64,000 nt of DNA, from positions 124,001-188,000 of the forward strand of contig NW_006763293.1 in NCBI RefSeq assembly GCF_000218685.1. The letters are read 5' to 3'. The stretch comes from Serpula lacrymans var. lacrymans S7.9. Taxonomy: Eukaryota; Basidiomycota; Agaricomycetes; Boletales; Serpulaceae. Numbering within the stretch: the stretch's first letter is position 1; each line of letters opens with the position of its first letter. The notes under the pieces were generated by a model. It was not told where the DNA came from and did no database searches. It saw nothing but the letters and a program-made list of their open reading frames with translations. Positions 10,614-21,463 of this stretch are shown in pieces. The translations under genes were made by a program, and so were the position numbers.

Positions 10614-11204
10614 ACAGTTCTCATCATTAACAGCACCCAGTCACACTTAGCTTGTGGTTTGAAATATTTTTTGATCTCTGCCTTAAGATCGTCCCAGGTG
10701 GGCCAGTGACCAGCAGTATAGCACTCCTGGAGTCATACTTGGGTGTATAGACCTGCCAGAGGTCCTTTTGAGCCTTGACAGCACAGCTGTTGCCTTTTCA
10801 AAATTGTCGGCAAATGTGTCCCAGTTTGCCTTGATCCTAATTTGGAGCTTGATACACCATTTGGCGAATTGAGCCCAGTCTCCTTCAAAAGTGCCGGGGT
10901 CAGCGACAATGCCATTTTTTTTGTTGAATCTTTTCCCAACCTGTTCAGGGGGGTTTGCCTGAATTTCAGCAAGCTGTGTTGTCAATGCTAGAATCTGTGC
11001 ACGCATGTTGTGCAACAGAGTGTTGACATCAGGTTGGGTGGTTTTCAATGGTAACGTAAAAAAAGGTAACTGGGGGTCCCCACTTGCTATCTGCGGATCA
11101 ACCTCTTCCCAGCTGAGTAACAGGTCTCAATCCCCAACTACCCACACTATAGTATTTAAAAAAGTATATAAATTTGGTGTAACAAAACCCTGGTCCAAAT
11201 AGTT
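10614..11204 (-). pseudogene. 5' end of a second gypsy-type element: primer site and truncated gag
   Basis: On the minus strand a gag N-terminus begins at 11048 and carries the block DPGTFEGDWAQFAKWCIKLQ, typical of fungal gypsy capsid proteins. A frameshift near 10790-10750 moves the family-like continuation (GPLAGLY, then LLCWSLAHL-like sequence) to another frame, and the coding sequence ends near 10614. Upstream on the same strand is a likely primer-binding site, TGGACCAGGG (11197-11188), complementary to the 3' CCA end of a host tRNA, placed 6 nt from a CA that would end the 5' LTR at 11204. Only this 5' fragment survives. Confidence 0.65.
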
Positions 11205-11366
11205 GTCAGGGGGTAGTCCGCTTGTTAAGCCATCAACCCTTCTCCGGACTGGCAGAGGCAAGTGCCCAGCCTAGTCAGAGGTACAACACCCAACTGGCAC
11301 CCAAGTCTTACTGTTCAAGAGATGACCACTCAATGCTGTGGTGTGGGTTTGCACAAAGTGCGAGAG

Positions 11367-11781
11367 TGTTATGATACACAATTTTTGGACCTTTAAATTT
11401 CATTCTCCTCTTTAACTTTCTTCTGTAGTTTTCACACACTGTGCCATGCAGCACTTTCCATTTTGTTTAAACTCCACCTTCTCGCGTTGCGCTGCCTTTC
11501 TTTATTTTTAGCTATAAGTATCTCACACAGTGGAGCTGGTCATACGGGCTGTGCCCCATGACATCATCAGCCACTGCCTTCATCAACTGTATAGTATACA
11601 TGTACAAACAACCTGTAGTAGTATATATACCCCAATAGATCAAGGAGACTCCTCAGCAAGTCCTCCTGTTGTTTACCCACAAAAAACTTGATCCTATCAT
11701 AAGGGGTATCCACTCCCACCCACTTCACTCTTGCTTGTCTAAGTTGTGCGCCAGAGTGTATACAAACTCTTGGTTGTAACA
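11367..11781 (-). mobile_element. LTR, family 1, inverted orientation
   Basis: 415 bp; its reverse complement begins TGTTACAACCAAGAG and ends GTATCATAACA, clearly the same family as 5573-5986 and 13028-13443. Unlike those copies it has no matching 5-mers at its edges (GAGAG left, GCAAT right). It may therefore be a product of unequal recombination, or a copy whose flank has been rearranged. Confidence 0.85.
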
Positions 11782-11828
11782 GCAATTGCTTTAAAATTTT
11801 GCTGTTTATTTGCCCTCCCAGCATCGAC

Positions 11829-13995
11829 ATGACCCAACATTCCTCAGCCAAATGCCTCAATGTGGTGCAAGACAACATGATGGCAATTCAGATTCAGATG
11901 AACAATGGTGTCTTTTCTTCAGAAACAACCAACAACTGTGATGATTTGGAGGAGAGCTGTGACAAACTTGGCAACAAGAAGCACACATCTGAGGGCCAGT
12001 CACCTAATAACAGCCATAGACAGGGTCTCCTGGCACTTGCAATGCCAGGAGATGGTGCATCCATTGCAGAGCTCAGGAAAATAGGTAAATGTGTTGCCTT
12101 CTGCAGATCATAAAAGCCAAACATCATCACAGGCACTTCAGGCTATGCAACTGCACTTATATGAGATCTGCAATGACAACAGGCGGCTGAAAAGGGACAA
12201 TGCATTGCTTAAGGCAGAGCAGCCTACATGAGCTCAGGCACCAGCTGCCTCAAAGGAGGTAATTGCTCACAATGAGAAGATTAGGAAGCTTGCAAAGAAA
12301 TATGGGATTATGGTTGATGTGTTGGTAAATTTACTGTGGTTTTGGGCAGAACAACCAGCTGAATCTGATGTGCCACAAGTGGACTCTCCAAAACACTATG
12401 CATCAGCACTTGTGGAGAAGCAGACACAAATTATAGAACTACATGAATCCACTTCCATTGTTTAATGAAGGATAGCCAGCACCTTGGCAACCTGGTATGC
12501 CGGTTTTATGCCATTCATTTCATATGTAAAAGCAACAAACCATTTTTTTATAATCTAAGTTTCAGTAAAGGCTATGCAGTGGCCGTTCAGATGTCATTTT
12601 TAAAATTTGTGGTGAAGCCAGCAAAATATTTGGTCTCCCACAGCAATATTTTGAAGTCCAGCTTGACAGGACCTCAGTTCCAGAGCTTGAATTATTACAA
12701 GTAGCCAAACAGGTTGGAGAGCAAATAAAGTATGATATGTTCCCACCTGTTCTATTCCCTGACGGTGTAATGGACACAAAGAGTGTCTTCAAAAGTACCA
12801 CAATTGCCAAGGTAATATAGTCACTAAATCATGTACAAGAACTGACTTACCATTGTTGCTCAGATTCTCGAAGTTGCATTTCATGGACCAAAGTCACTTG
12901 AGGGTGGGCGTGCTGGTAGTAAAAGTAATGCAAAAACATGGGATGTGACAATGAATACTCCAGGATTTCTAGCATGGGGAGCAGTTGTGGTGAGTTAAAA
13001 ATAGGCTATTCTGAGCGGCTGTCATTCTGTAACAACCAAGAGTTTGTTACTCTGGCACACAACTCAGACAAGCTATAGAGTGAATGATGAGGGAGTGGTT
13101 ACCCTTTAGGCTTCAACAAGTTAGTTGTGAGGATACAACAGGAGGACTCGCTAAGGAGTCTCCTGGATCTATTGAGGTATATATACCACTACAGGTTGTT
13201 TGTACATGTTGTACTATACAGTTGATAATGCAGTGGCTGATGATGTCAGAGGGTGCAGCCCGTGTGACCAGCTCCACTGCATGAGAGACTTATAGCTAAA
13301 ATAAGAATAAAGGCAGTGTAGCGCAAGAAGGTGGAGTTTGAACAAATATGGAAAGTGCCGTATGGCACAATGTGTGAAAACTATAGTATAAAGTTAAAGA
13401 GGAGAATGAAAATTCAAAGGTTCGAAAATTGTGTATTGTAACACATTCTGATCTTGCTATATAGGCTGTTTTCTTAGTTTTTCCTGACAAAGAATTTCCA
13501 CATGATGGCAAAGGTGCCAAATCAGGTTTAAAGTGCTCTGACCTGTTCTGTAACTACAAGAAAATCCTCATTATGAAAGCCAACAAGAAACAAGTCAAAG
13601 AAATATACAAAATCTTCAACCAGTATATTTTTTCTTCACACAAGACTATTCAGGCAGTTATTGCAGGGCAAGGAGATTGCTATAATGAAGAAGTTGAACA
13701 AGCAATGGCTAAAATGGATATTTCTTCTGACAAAGATGATACTGAAGTAGTAGTAGCAGCCGCTGCACTATCTGCAGTGCAGATTAATGTTTTGTCTACT
13801 GATGACATTTTCTCTCGCAAGCTCATTGGCACTGGTGGAGTTGATATTGAGGAGGAGGAGGCCGGAGATAATATTACCAAGGCACTGGTGATGAACACCA
13901 AGAAGAGTCAAAGTGGTAAAGGGAAGTCTGCAGAAGTAGCTACAGTTAGTACTGAAATTGGCACCACTACTACAAAGTGCATTCATTGTACCAAG
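11829..13995 (+). pseudogene. Fungal-specific protein of unknown function (DUF6698/DUF6532-like), decayed
   Basis: I read a broken multi-exon gene. The N-terminal part starts at 11829, and an intron 12085-12132 leads to a coiled-coil-like stretch (AMQLHLYEICNDNRRLKRDN) that hits stops near 12230 and 12463. The conserved core follows: QQYFEVQLDRTSVPELELLQ, FPPVLFPDG, IAKILEVAFHGPKSL, TPGFLAWGAVV, then FLVFPDKEF and an acidic Val/Ala-rich tail ending at 13998. The last intron contains a solo LTR; splicing across it gives AVVAVFLVFPDKEF in frame. The block order resembles basidiomycete-restricted proteins annotated only as DUF6698/DUF6532-type, which multiply near transposons. Family name is tentative. 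The in-frame stops make it a probable pseudogene. Confidence 0.5.
13028..13443 (+). mobile_element. Solo LTR, family 1, target duplication CATTC, inside an intron
   Basis: 416 bp from TGTAACAACC to TTGTAACA with CATTC on both sides (13023-13027 and 13444-13448). The flanking gene has a donor GTGAGT just after 12987 and an acceptor CTATATAG ending at 13464, so the LTR lies inside an intron of the decayed fungal-specific gene. Confidence 0.92.
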
Positions 13996-14147
13996 TAGTT
14001 ATTTGATTTCATACTCTAACATATTTGTTACAAATTCAATCTTTGCTGATACTTGTGTGGTGTGGCAATCACTTTGTAAGTACATTACAAGCAGTCCAGC
14101 AAAACAACTAGTTACATATATTGATGTATACTTCTATAGTAATATCA

Positions 14148-14240
14148 GCTCTTTGGTGGAGTGGTTATATTCAAAAAAAAGACCTGGTTGCAATAGCTCT
14201 TGCAAGTGGGGTGGTCGTGGGTTCAAATATTGTCTCTTGC
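14148..14240 (+). repeat. Weak tRNA-like sequence, possible SINE
   Basis: TGGTGGAGTGGTTA (A-box-like) followed about 50 nt later by GGGTTCAAAT (B-box-like) resembles a long-variable-arm tRNA (Ser/Leu type), but the stems pair poorly and an A-run interrupts the D-arm region. Possibly a second, older SINE head like the one at 3587. Confidence 0.3.
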
Positions 14241-14487
14241 AAAGCCAAAAAACATTGTTTTTCAGAAACTCCTTGTAAAGGTTTCACCTTTAATCAAACC
14301 ACAAGTGCACAAGGCCTTGTTCTATTGCTTTAATAGCTAGCACAAGGTATGCAATGTAGTGGTAGTGATTTTAGATGATTGTCTAGATAAGGTTATTACA
14401 TAATGCTAGAAAAGCGGAAATGTGGCTGTAAGTATTAGATAAGGACTAGGAAGGGTGCCACCCTTACACTCTGTACTCAAGGTTCTC

Positions 14488-15100
14488 GACATGAGCCTCC
14501 TACGTAGTCACATTGATGGATCTATCACAAAACCCAATATCACTATTGATCCCTCCAGCGCTGCAAATTGGGAAGTAAACAACAAAGCAATTATAGGATT
14601 CTTACAAAATAGGTCTGCCGATAACAAGAAAGATCTTGAGAAGTGTGTGACTGCAAAAGATGCATGGGCTATATTGGTACAGCATCACAAACAAACAGGA
14701 CCGGTGTTGCAAATCCTATTGATACAACAGTTCCTTGACATCAAATACAACCATGTTAAAACTTATTCTGACACTAGCAGATGCCTCTCTGATTTTGCTC
14801 GTTGGATCTTTGCTATTGGAATTCCAGACAAAGAGACTTTCCTCACCATAGGCATGCTCAACGCTCTCTCTGGTGAGATGACACATATCCATGATTTTGT
14901 GTCCTCCAAACTTTCCAAAACCAACCATACATTCAAAACTATTGATATCTGCCAACAACTTGATCTTGAACAGCAAGTTCAATGATCTGATTGACCTCAA
15001 CCTGAAACTGTATTGGTAGCCAAACCCACTTTTTTGCGCTCTACACGCATATGTTCCACTTGCAAGCGCTCTGGGCATCTTGTAGCTGACTGTTTTCAGC
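14488..15100 (+). pseudogene. gag of the copia element with zinc knuckle
   Basis: Copia-type UBN2/RVT-associated gag: NWEVNNKAIIGFLQNRSAD, KDAWAILVQHHKQTG and the LLIQQFLDIKYN helix are typical. The main frame stops at 14983. Past it, in another frame, lies a perfect C-X2-C-X4-H-X4-C knuckle (CSTCKRSGHLVADC) at about 15054-15095. Confidence 0.8.
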
Positions 15101-15127
15101 CTGGGGGTCCTCTGGAATCACACCACG

Positions 15128-16525
15128 ATGAGATTCTTGCAATCTACATGGGCCACCTCTGCTCTCCCAAAACCCGGCCTTGTTTGTCGTACCAATACCT
15201 CTGGACAAGCCTATCTCATAGATACTTCAAACAGTACCGCCTTCTACCTATCAGCTCCTAAAGTTAAAACTACCACATTGCCTGTTGACCCTGCTGAATC
15301 ATCTGCCTTCATCACACTTGCTCATGACAACACACTTTACCCCTCTGCTTCTATAGCCAACCATGAAGAATACCATGGTTTCCTTGTGTCCGTTGATCCC
15401 ACTGTCTCTATCAATTGGGACGACAATATCAAATCTGACATTTTGTATGCGCCCATGTCTGCACTTCAAACCAACACCTCTACCCTTATTGACCCAAATG
15501 TCTCCTCCATGTACCTTGATACTGGAACATCTATACACATCTCCAATGTTGCCTCCAATTTCTTCTTGCTACAACCCACCTCACCTCACTCCGTTAACGG
15601 TGTTGGCGGCTCATCTGTTGCAGCACTCGGAATTGGCTCTATCAAACTCCACTTAGGACAAGGGGCCCACTTCACGCTTCACAATGTTTTATACATCCCA
15701 TCAGCAATGGTTCACCTTATCTCCATCTCTGCCCTGTGCATGTCACAACGCTGCACCGCCCATTTTGATTCCACTTCCTGTTTGATCACATCCACAAACG
15801 GTACTTGCCTTATGTCCAGATCTCTCACAAAAAAGAAATTGTATGCTGTGAACGCCCCCAACATCACTCACTGCTCATCACACCATTTTTACCACTCTGG
15901 ACACCTGGCATAGACGACTTGGACACACCAACATCCACGCAGTAAAAGAGATGGCTCACCAACAGTGCACTATAGGTATGCCTCTCTCTTTTAAAGATCC
16001 AAAAAACAAATGTGAGCATTGTATACTCGGTAAACAAAGCAGATCCCCCATTCCACGCATGCAACAAGGTGTTAAATTGATTGTATGTCATGAACTCAAT
16101 AGATGATTTTTCATCATACTCTTCGTCTATTCCACTCCCCTCCATATCCGCTGCACTCCCCCAACTTCAGAAATGGCAACTTGAACACGAGCTAGAGATA
16201 AATGATAGTGTTGGTATTTTCTGAACTGACAATGGTGAACTACACAGTGACACCATGCAACAGTGGTTGTCCATTTGCAACACAGTTCACCAATTTACCG
16301 CCCCGCATACATCTGCCCACAATGGTTGCATTGAAAGACTACACCACACTCTGATGGGGAAAGCATGCTCAATGAGACTGGCTTGCCAAGCCCCGCCGAA
16401 CTTGTGGGACAAGTTTATTATGACATCCAATTATCTCACTGTCCGAATGACAACTCATTTGCTAGTTCACCAAACTCCTTATGAATTATGGTTTGGCCGC
16501 AAACCGGACCTCTCTCACTCGTGAG
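15128..16525 (+). pseudogene. Protease and integrase of the copia element
   Basis: The protease active site is LDTGTSIHIS (about 15518-15545). It is followed by the GVGGSS...GIGSIKL block and the LYIPSAMVHLISISAL region usual in copia proteases. The pre-integrase zinc domain WHRRLGH...CEHCILGKQS follows a frameshift near 15905. A shortened integrase core shows MDDFSSYS (first Asp region, 16097-16125), TDNGELHS, and AHNGCIERLHHTLMGKA (the Glu of the triad, about 16330). Part of the core between the first and second aspartates appears deleted, and a TGA lies just before TDNGELHS. Confidence 0.8.
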
Positions 16526-16934
16526 AGATTTGTGCTTGTGCTTTTGTGTTGATACAAAATCAACACAACCCAAAAGTATTCTCCTGCTCCATCAAATGCA
16601 AACTTATCGGTTACAATACCTCATCAAAGTGCTACCAATGCTACAACACCAACAGTCACCGTGTCGTCCAATCAAATCATGTCACCTTCATAGAATCCCA
16701 TCAATCTTCTGCACTAATACCCCCTGATCCTCCACCATCCCACACTGATTCTCCCCCTCTACACAATCCTCCCACACCCCCTGAAGCTAAGTATCTCCCC
16801 CATCCGCTAAACAAGCTGAAAATGAAGGGCTCAATTTCCAGCCTGTCCTATCCCGTTCCTACGCCCATTCCGCCCTACTCAATGCGCCAATCAATGTTGA
16901 CTGTCCAGACAACCCTTCCTCCCTCCAACAAGCC

Positions 16935-17652
16935 ATGGATTCCATTCATGCTTCTGAATGGAAGAAGGTGCTTGGCAAAGAATTTGCTTCCCTCCATGCA
17001 CTCAATGTCTACACCCTCATACCAATATCATCCATTCCACCTGGTCACCACCTCATGCGAGGCTGTCCCGTATTCAAAATCAAATGCAACGAGACCGGCA
17101 AACCCGTGTGCTTCAAAGCCTGCTACGTTTGTAAAGGCTTCACAGCTGTAGCAGGACACAACTATACCAAAACAACATCCCCCACTGCCTGTCTTGAGTT
17201 TTTTTGCATTCTCCTTCATCTTGTTGGCAATCTTGGGTGGGAAGCTCAACAAATAGACATCAAGACTGCTTTCCTCAATGGTCAGCTCCCTGATGATGAA
17301 ATTTGTTACATGGAGCAACTGCATGGGCTCGATGAATGACCTGGGGAAGACTTTGTATGGCAGCTGAACAAAGGCCTCTATGGCATGAAAAAGGCTGGTA
17401 GGGTGTGGAATAAAACCATGAATGATGCCATGTTAAACTGGAGATTCACCCATTTACCCTCTGAATACTGCGTTTATTTTTGTAAGTCCCCCACTGGTGT
17501 CTGCATTGCGGCTGTTCACGTCGACAATTTTCTTGTAATTGCTTCCTCCCAATCTGAGCATGATTTATTCAAGGCCAATCTCAAAACAAAGTGGGAAATT
17601 TCTGACTTAGGAGAAGCACATTTCGGCATTAGTATCTCCATTGAACGCAATG
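16935..17652 (+). pseudogene. Reverse transcriptase of the copia element, first part
   Basis: Copia RT landmarks are present: WKKVLGKEFASL, the palm QIDIKTAFLNGQL (17250-17290), and LYGMKKAGRVWN after an in-frame TGA at 17337. The catalytic box reads VHVDNFLVIAS where the family has V-D-D, so a catalytic aspartate is Asn. The frame runs to the insertion point at 17652 and resumes in frame at 19014. Confidence 0.85.
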
Positions 17653-19013
17653 TCTTGTTGATAAAGTGTTTGATATGGGATAGCTACCAAAGCTTCTTTA
17701 TCCTAGGGTTACCGGAAGTTTGCAATCTAAGCTGGACAATGGGTAATAACCTAGTTCGTTTGCGGGGTGGAAATTAATTATCCCCTTTGTTGTGAGTATG
17801 TCGATAGTCCTTGTGCTCTGGAAGACTAATATGACAATGGTAGATATGTCCTTGGTGATATAAAGGACAAGTGGTAGTATGTGAATAGAAGTGTGAGGGT
17901 ACATGTGAGTTTGAAGTGTTACGTGACTAGCTTCAAGATATAGCCAACACTAGGTGTGACAATGATAGTCCTCGCCTGTTGAGAGACTAATAGAATAAAG
18001 ATAATAGTGTCCTACACTTGATAAAGGACAAACTATGATACACTGATGGTCGATAGAAGGGTGAAGCAATGCTTGACTATGCTTCAGTGAATGACTGTAG
18101 ATGAGCTTACACCAGATCAATAGATGACTGATATAAGTTTGAGATGAACTATAGAATACTAGAGCTACTGGTGGCAAATAATAAACAAATCACAGACTGT
18201 AATCACACTTGGACTACTGTTATCTGTGACAGATGTGACTTGATGACTAAGCTTCCTAGGGTGGGCAATACCTCTTGTATGCTTCCTAGGCAAAAGCTAG
18301 TTGACTTCTGAGTGGTTGACCACTTATGTGAGGACTGCTTCTAAGTAAAAGCTTTTTTTTATTAGGTGGAAAGTTGGCCTCCTTATATACCTTTTGGCTA
18401 TAGGGGCTCCTTCCTAGTTGGTAATTACAAATGGTAGTACCAAAATAACTAATGGGAATTCAAAAGGCCAGAATCATCTATTTCTAGATGATTCTAGAGT
18501 GGTCTTTTTGAGACTAAGAATAGAAAAGTAATTTGAAAATGTGGAGCAAAATATGACTCAGTCAGGCACAGTATTCTATTTATAAGAAACAAATGCCAAT
18601 TCAGCCTTCACCATAGTAAAACAAGAATTTTGGAGAATTTCCTTATTTAGATGCCCTCTAAAAGTATCCAGACTGAAAGGGGCGTGAAAGTATTACCTAC
18701 TCCCCAAAAACCGGAGTGATTGGTGAAGTGGTTGTTGAGAAAAAGACAGATTATGTCATAGGAAATTCACTTTCCCTTTTCAGAAACTGACCATGTACAA
18801 GCCATGTGGTCAAATTTCAGTGTGGCTGCCATTGGCTGACAGTAAGTGTGATACAAGCATTCTTGTTTGACTCATATCTCCAGAACTAGCAGTCTTCAAA
18901 ATATGAAACTTTGTGACATAGTACTTTGGAATGTGTACTTCAAGATAAGGTGCTTTGGGTGGGGTACAATATGTTGTGGAATGCCACGTCCATACATGAA
19001 ACCTTTTTCATGT
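17653..19013. mobile_element. 1.36-kb noncoding insert in the copia RT, ends in a hairpin
   Basis: The copia frame reads IERN before this segment and DSERASHS after it. Deleting 17653-19013 plus one copy of a 3-bp repeat ATG (17650-17652, 19014-19016) rejoins the frame exactly, so the segment is a clean insertion. It has no ORF over 130 codons. The right end carries a perfect 11-bp inverted repeat, CATACATGAAA (18991-19001) and TTTCATGTATG (19006-19016), with a 4-nt loop. The left end starts TCTTGTTGA. Long terminal inverted repeats and TG...CA ends are absent. Possibly a non-autonomous DNA transposon; class unresolved. Confidence 0.65.
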
Positions 19014-19910
19014 ATGACAGCGAGCGAGCTTCCCATTCAATTTTCATCCCCCAAACAGCTCTGATTGATTGTGTTGTCAATCAATTCAACTTACAGGACG
19101 CCTTCCCCATTTCTGTCCCTATGGACCCTGGCATTCAACTCCCCCGTTCTCAACATGCTCCACAGAACAACTCTGAACGCCAACTCATGGCTGACACACC
19201 ATACCAATTACTTGTTGGCTCTTTGATGTACATTGCCCAAGATTCCTGCCCCAATATCTGTTTTGCAGTCCAACAACTCAGCCAGTTTCTCAACTGTTAT
19301 GGTCCCACCCACTGGGAAGCAGCCAAGCATGTTGTGTGCTACCTTAAAGGACCAAGGCTTCTATGTTTACACCTCAGGGGTCCATCAGTCGTATGCCTCA
19401 TCGCTTATACTGACACATCCTTCGCAATGTGTCCAGATATCAAATGTTCCGTATCTGGCTACTGCACCTCACTTGGGTCTGACATTGTATCTTGGTGCTC
19501 CATCAAACGAGCCACCGTAACAACCTCAATGTGTGAGGCCAAATACATTGCCGCTTCTGAATTGTCTAAAGAATTGGTCTGGCTTTGTGCCCTTCTACTT
19601 GGCCTCCAGCACAAATAACCCTTCAACTCCCCTCTTTTCTGTGATAATAATAGAGGCATTATCCTCTCTAGTGATCCCTCTTTCCACTCTCAAACAAAAC
19701 ACATAGATATCAAATACCATTTTATCCACGAACTTGTTTCTACCAATCAACTTTCACTACAATACATAAATACCACTGACAATCTCGCCAATGCCTTCAA
19801 CTTCACTAAACCACTCTCACACAAACAATTTCACCATCTTCATAATTTTATGAGCCTTCAACCCTGGTATTTCCATTTTTCTTTCCTCTTTTTTTGAGCT
19901 TTTCACTTCC
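19014..19910 (+). pseudogene. RT C-terminus and RNase H of the copia element
   Basis: Continues the copia polyprotein: TPYQLLVGSLMYIAQDSCPNI (RT thumb and connection), HWEAAKHVVCYLKG, then RNase H with AYTDTSFAM, SVSGYCTSLGSDIVSW, CEAKYIAASELSKE, and after a stop at 19617 the conserved CDNNRGIILSSDPSFHSQTKHIDIKYHF block with the catalytic aspartate. The frame ends at about 19897 just before the polypurine tract. Confidence 0.82.
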
Positions 19911-19932
19911 GATCATTCTCTTTGAGGGGGTC

Positions 19933-20064
19933 TGTTAATGTTCAAAGAGACACATTACTTAGTATTCCATCTGTCTAGTATTCCATTTGATCAGGTGACT
20001 GTACAACAACAATGTTTATATTCTTTTCTCCTTCTTTTTCTTCTCCTCAGTTGGTTCTCTGACA
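19933..20064 (+). mobile_element. 3' LTR of the copia element (end uncertain)
   Basis: TGTTAATGTTC directly follows the TTTGAGGGGGTC tract, the normal start of a copia 3' LTR. The best terminal CA preceding non-element sequence is CTCTGACA at 20064, giving a 132-bp LTR, short but acceptable for copia. No second copy exists here to confirm the end. Confidence 0.5.
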
Positions 20065-21463
20065 ACTGATGATCTTATGTCTAGGCTTTCACATAGAATG
20101 AGTTAAAACTTATTCAGAGGGCAAGTAGATGAGGTAGAAAATTGACTGAGGGAAACATTGTAGTTTCCCTAGCTATATATTCATATGTTGCTCTTGTAAA
20201 CTGAAACTCAGACCGTTATAATACATACACAAGAGCACAAACAGAGACACTAAAAACAATAAAAGCACAAAGGCAATCCCAGGACCTGATCCAGATCTTG
20301 TACACTTACAATGCACTGGGACATATGTACCAAGACACACATAAGAGAACAAAGAGTACAGTGTAGGACTGGCATTTGAGCCAGTCAAAATACCTGCACA
20401 TTCCAGGCCCCATTCCCTTGCAATTTTCATCCATTCAGTTACATCATCTATCTGAGATACCTGTATAGACATTTGTATGAATAAACTATAAACATCATGG
20501 CAACTGCATGCACAATTCAAGAATATAGGTTGACACGATGAAATCAGGTTTCCGGGCATTTGAGCCAGCACCAAATATAGCAAACACTAGTGCACTGCGA
20601 CTCTGCTCCTTCCTATTAAGGTATATCTCACTCAGATTAGCAGTCTTGGTTGATACTCATCACCGGCATTGCGCTGGCACAATGCTCTTGAGCCCAAAAA
20701 GGCTTTAAATCACACTGTAAATGTGTATGTGATACTATAGCACTACTGTACATAGTTTTTGGGGCACAATGCTAAATTATATCCACTGTACACATCATTT
20801 ACTCTTAAAGTTGAGCTTTATCCTCGTATATAGCACAAGAAATCACACATTCCTTTGATTTTTACATTACAATAGCAATACGCATGTATTTTTAACATGC
20901 TCGAGCTATGTGGCTGGTGATCACACAAACAACGCATGTGCTATGGCTCATTGGCTCAAACGCCCATCCTGGCTCAAATGCCGGTCCTACACTGTACAAT
21001 ACTGTAGTGTCTCGGTTATTGTATGTAGAACGAAGTATAACAATACTATAGTGAACACGTCACTGTTTTTCTCGGAGCATGTGGTGCAATACCCACTTCC
21101 GGAAATCTCAGATGAGAAATTCTGGTGCCCTCTGGGGATAGATTTTTCTTGATTTAGGTATAGCACCTGACCGAAATTGGTCTTCAAAAGTATGTTGGAG
21201 GAAGTTTTGGAAACCCAAATGGGATCAGCTCAGACTTTTGAATTGCGCTTAGCCATAAAACTATCAAGCGAGTTCGACCATTTTGCAGATGTATTATCAA
21301 ATGAAACACCGTGTTACACTAATCTAAATTATCCGAGCAGAAAACTGCTCTGAGTTCGGGGTTTTTGGTCGGACAGCCTAGTGGATTGGCAATTATATAT
21401 GTTTTCCGGTAGTATGTGAGGACTGTCAAACGATAAGTTGCAGGCGCGCCCACTTGTAGACCA
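20065..21463. repeat. Repeat debris with inverted repeat arms (20358-20386, 20969-20998)
   Basis: No gene is seen. The arm GTACAGTGTAGGACTGGCAT with following TTGAGCCAG (from 20358) recurs inverted at 20969-20998 with one mismatch over 29 bp. A third, shorter copy of GCATTTGAGCCAG occurs near 20558, and TTGGCTCAAACGCC near 20950. The arrangement could be a degraded foldback/MITE-like element or two opposed copies of one small repeat. A 136-residue minus-strand ORF here (20173-20583) is not protein-like. Confidence 0.45.

Larger units (their letters stand above)
14488..20064 (+). mobile_element. Degenerate Ty1/copia retrotransposon with a noncoding insert
   Basis: Domain order is gag, zinc knuckle, protease, integrase, RT, RNase H, i.e. 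Ty1/copia. Frames are broken by stops in gag, integrase and RT. A purine tract TTTGAGGGGG (19921-19930) is followed by TGTTAATG, the usual polypurine tract and 3' LTR start. No 5' LTR is found upstream of gag. A 1.36-kb noncoding segment splits the RT region (17653-19013). The base composition is C/T-rich on the coding strand, opposite in style to the A-rich gypsy element. Confidence 0.88.

Noticed and set aside
17653..19013. Helitron
   Set aside because: Starts with TC and has a terminal hairpin, but lacks the CTRR end and the A-T insertion site, and leaves a 3-bp repeat.
20173..20583. 136-codon minus-strand ORF
   Set aside because: Low-complexity hydrophobic end and no conserved motif; lies in repeat debris with inverted arms.
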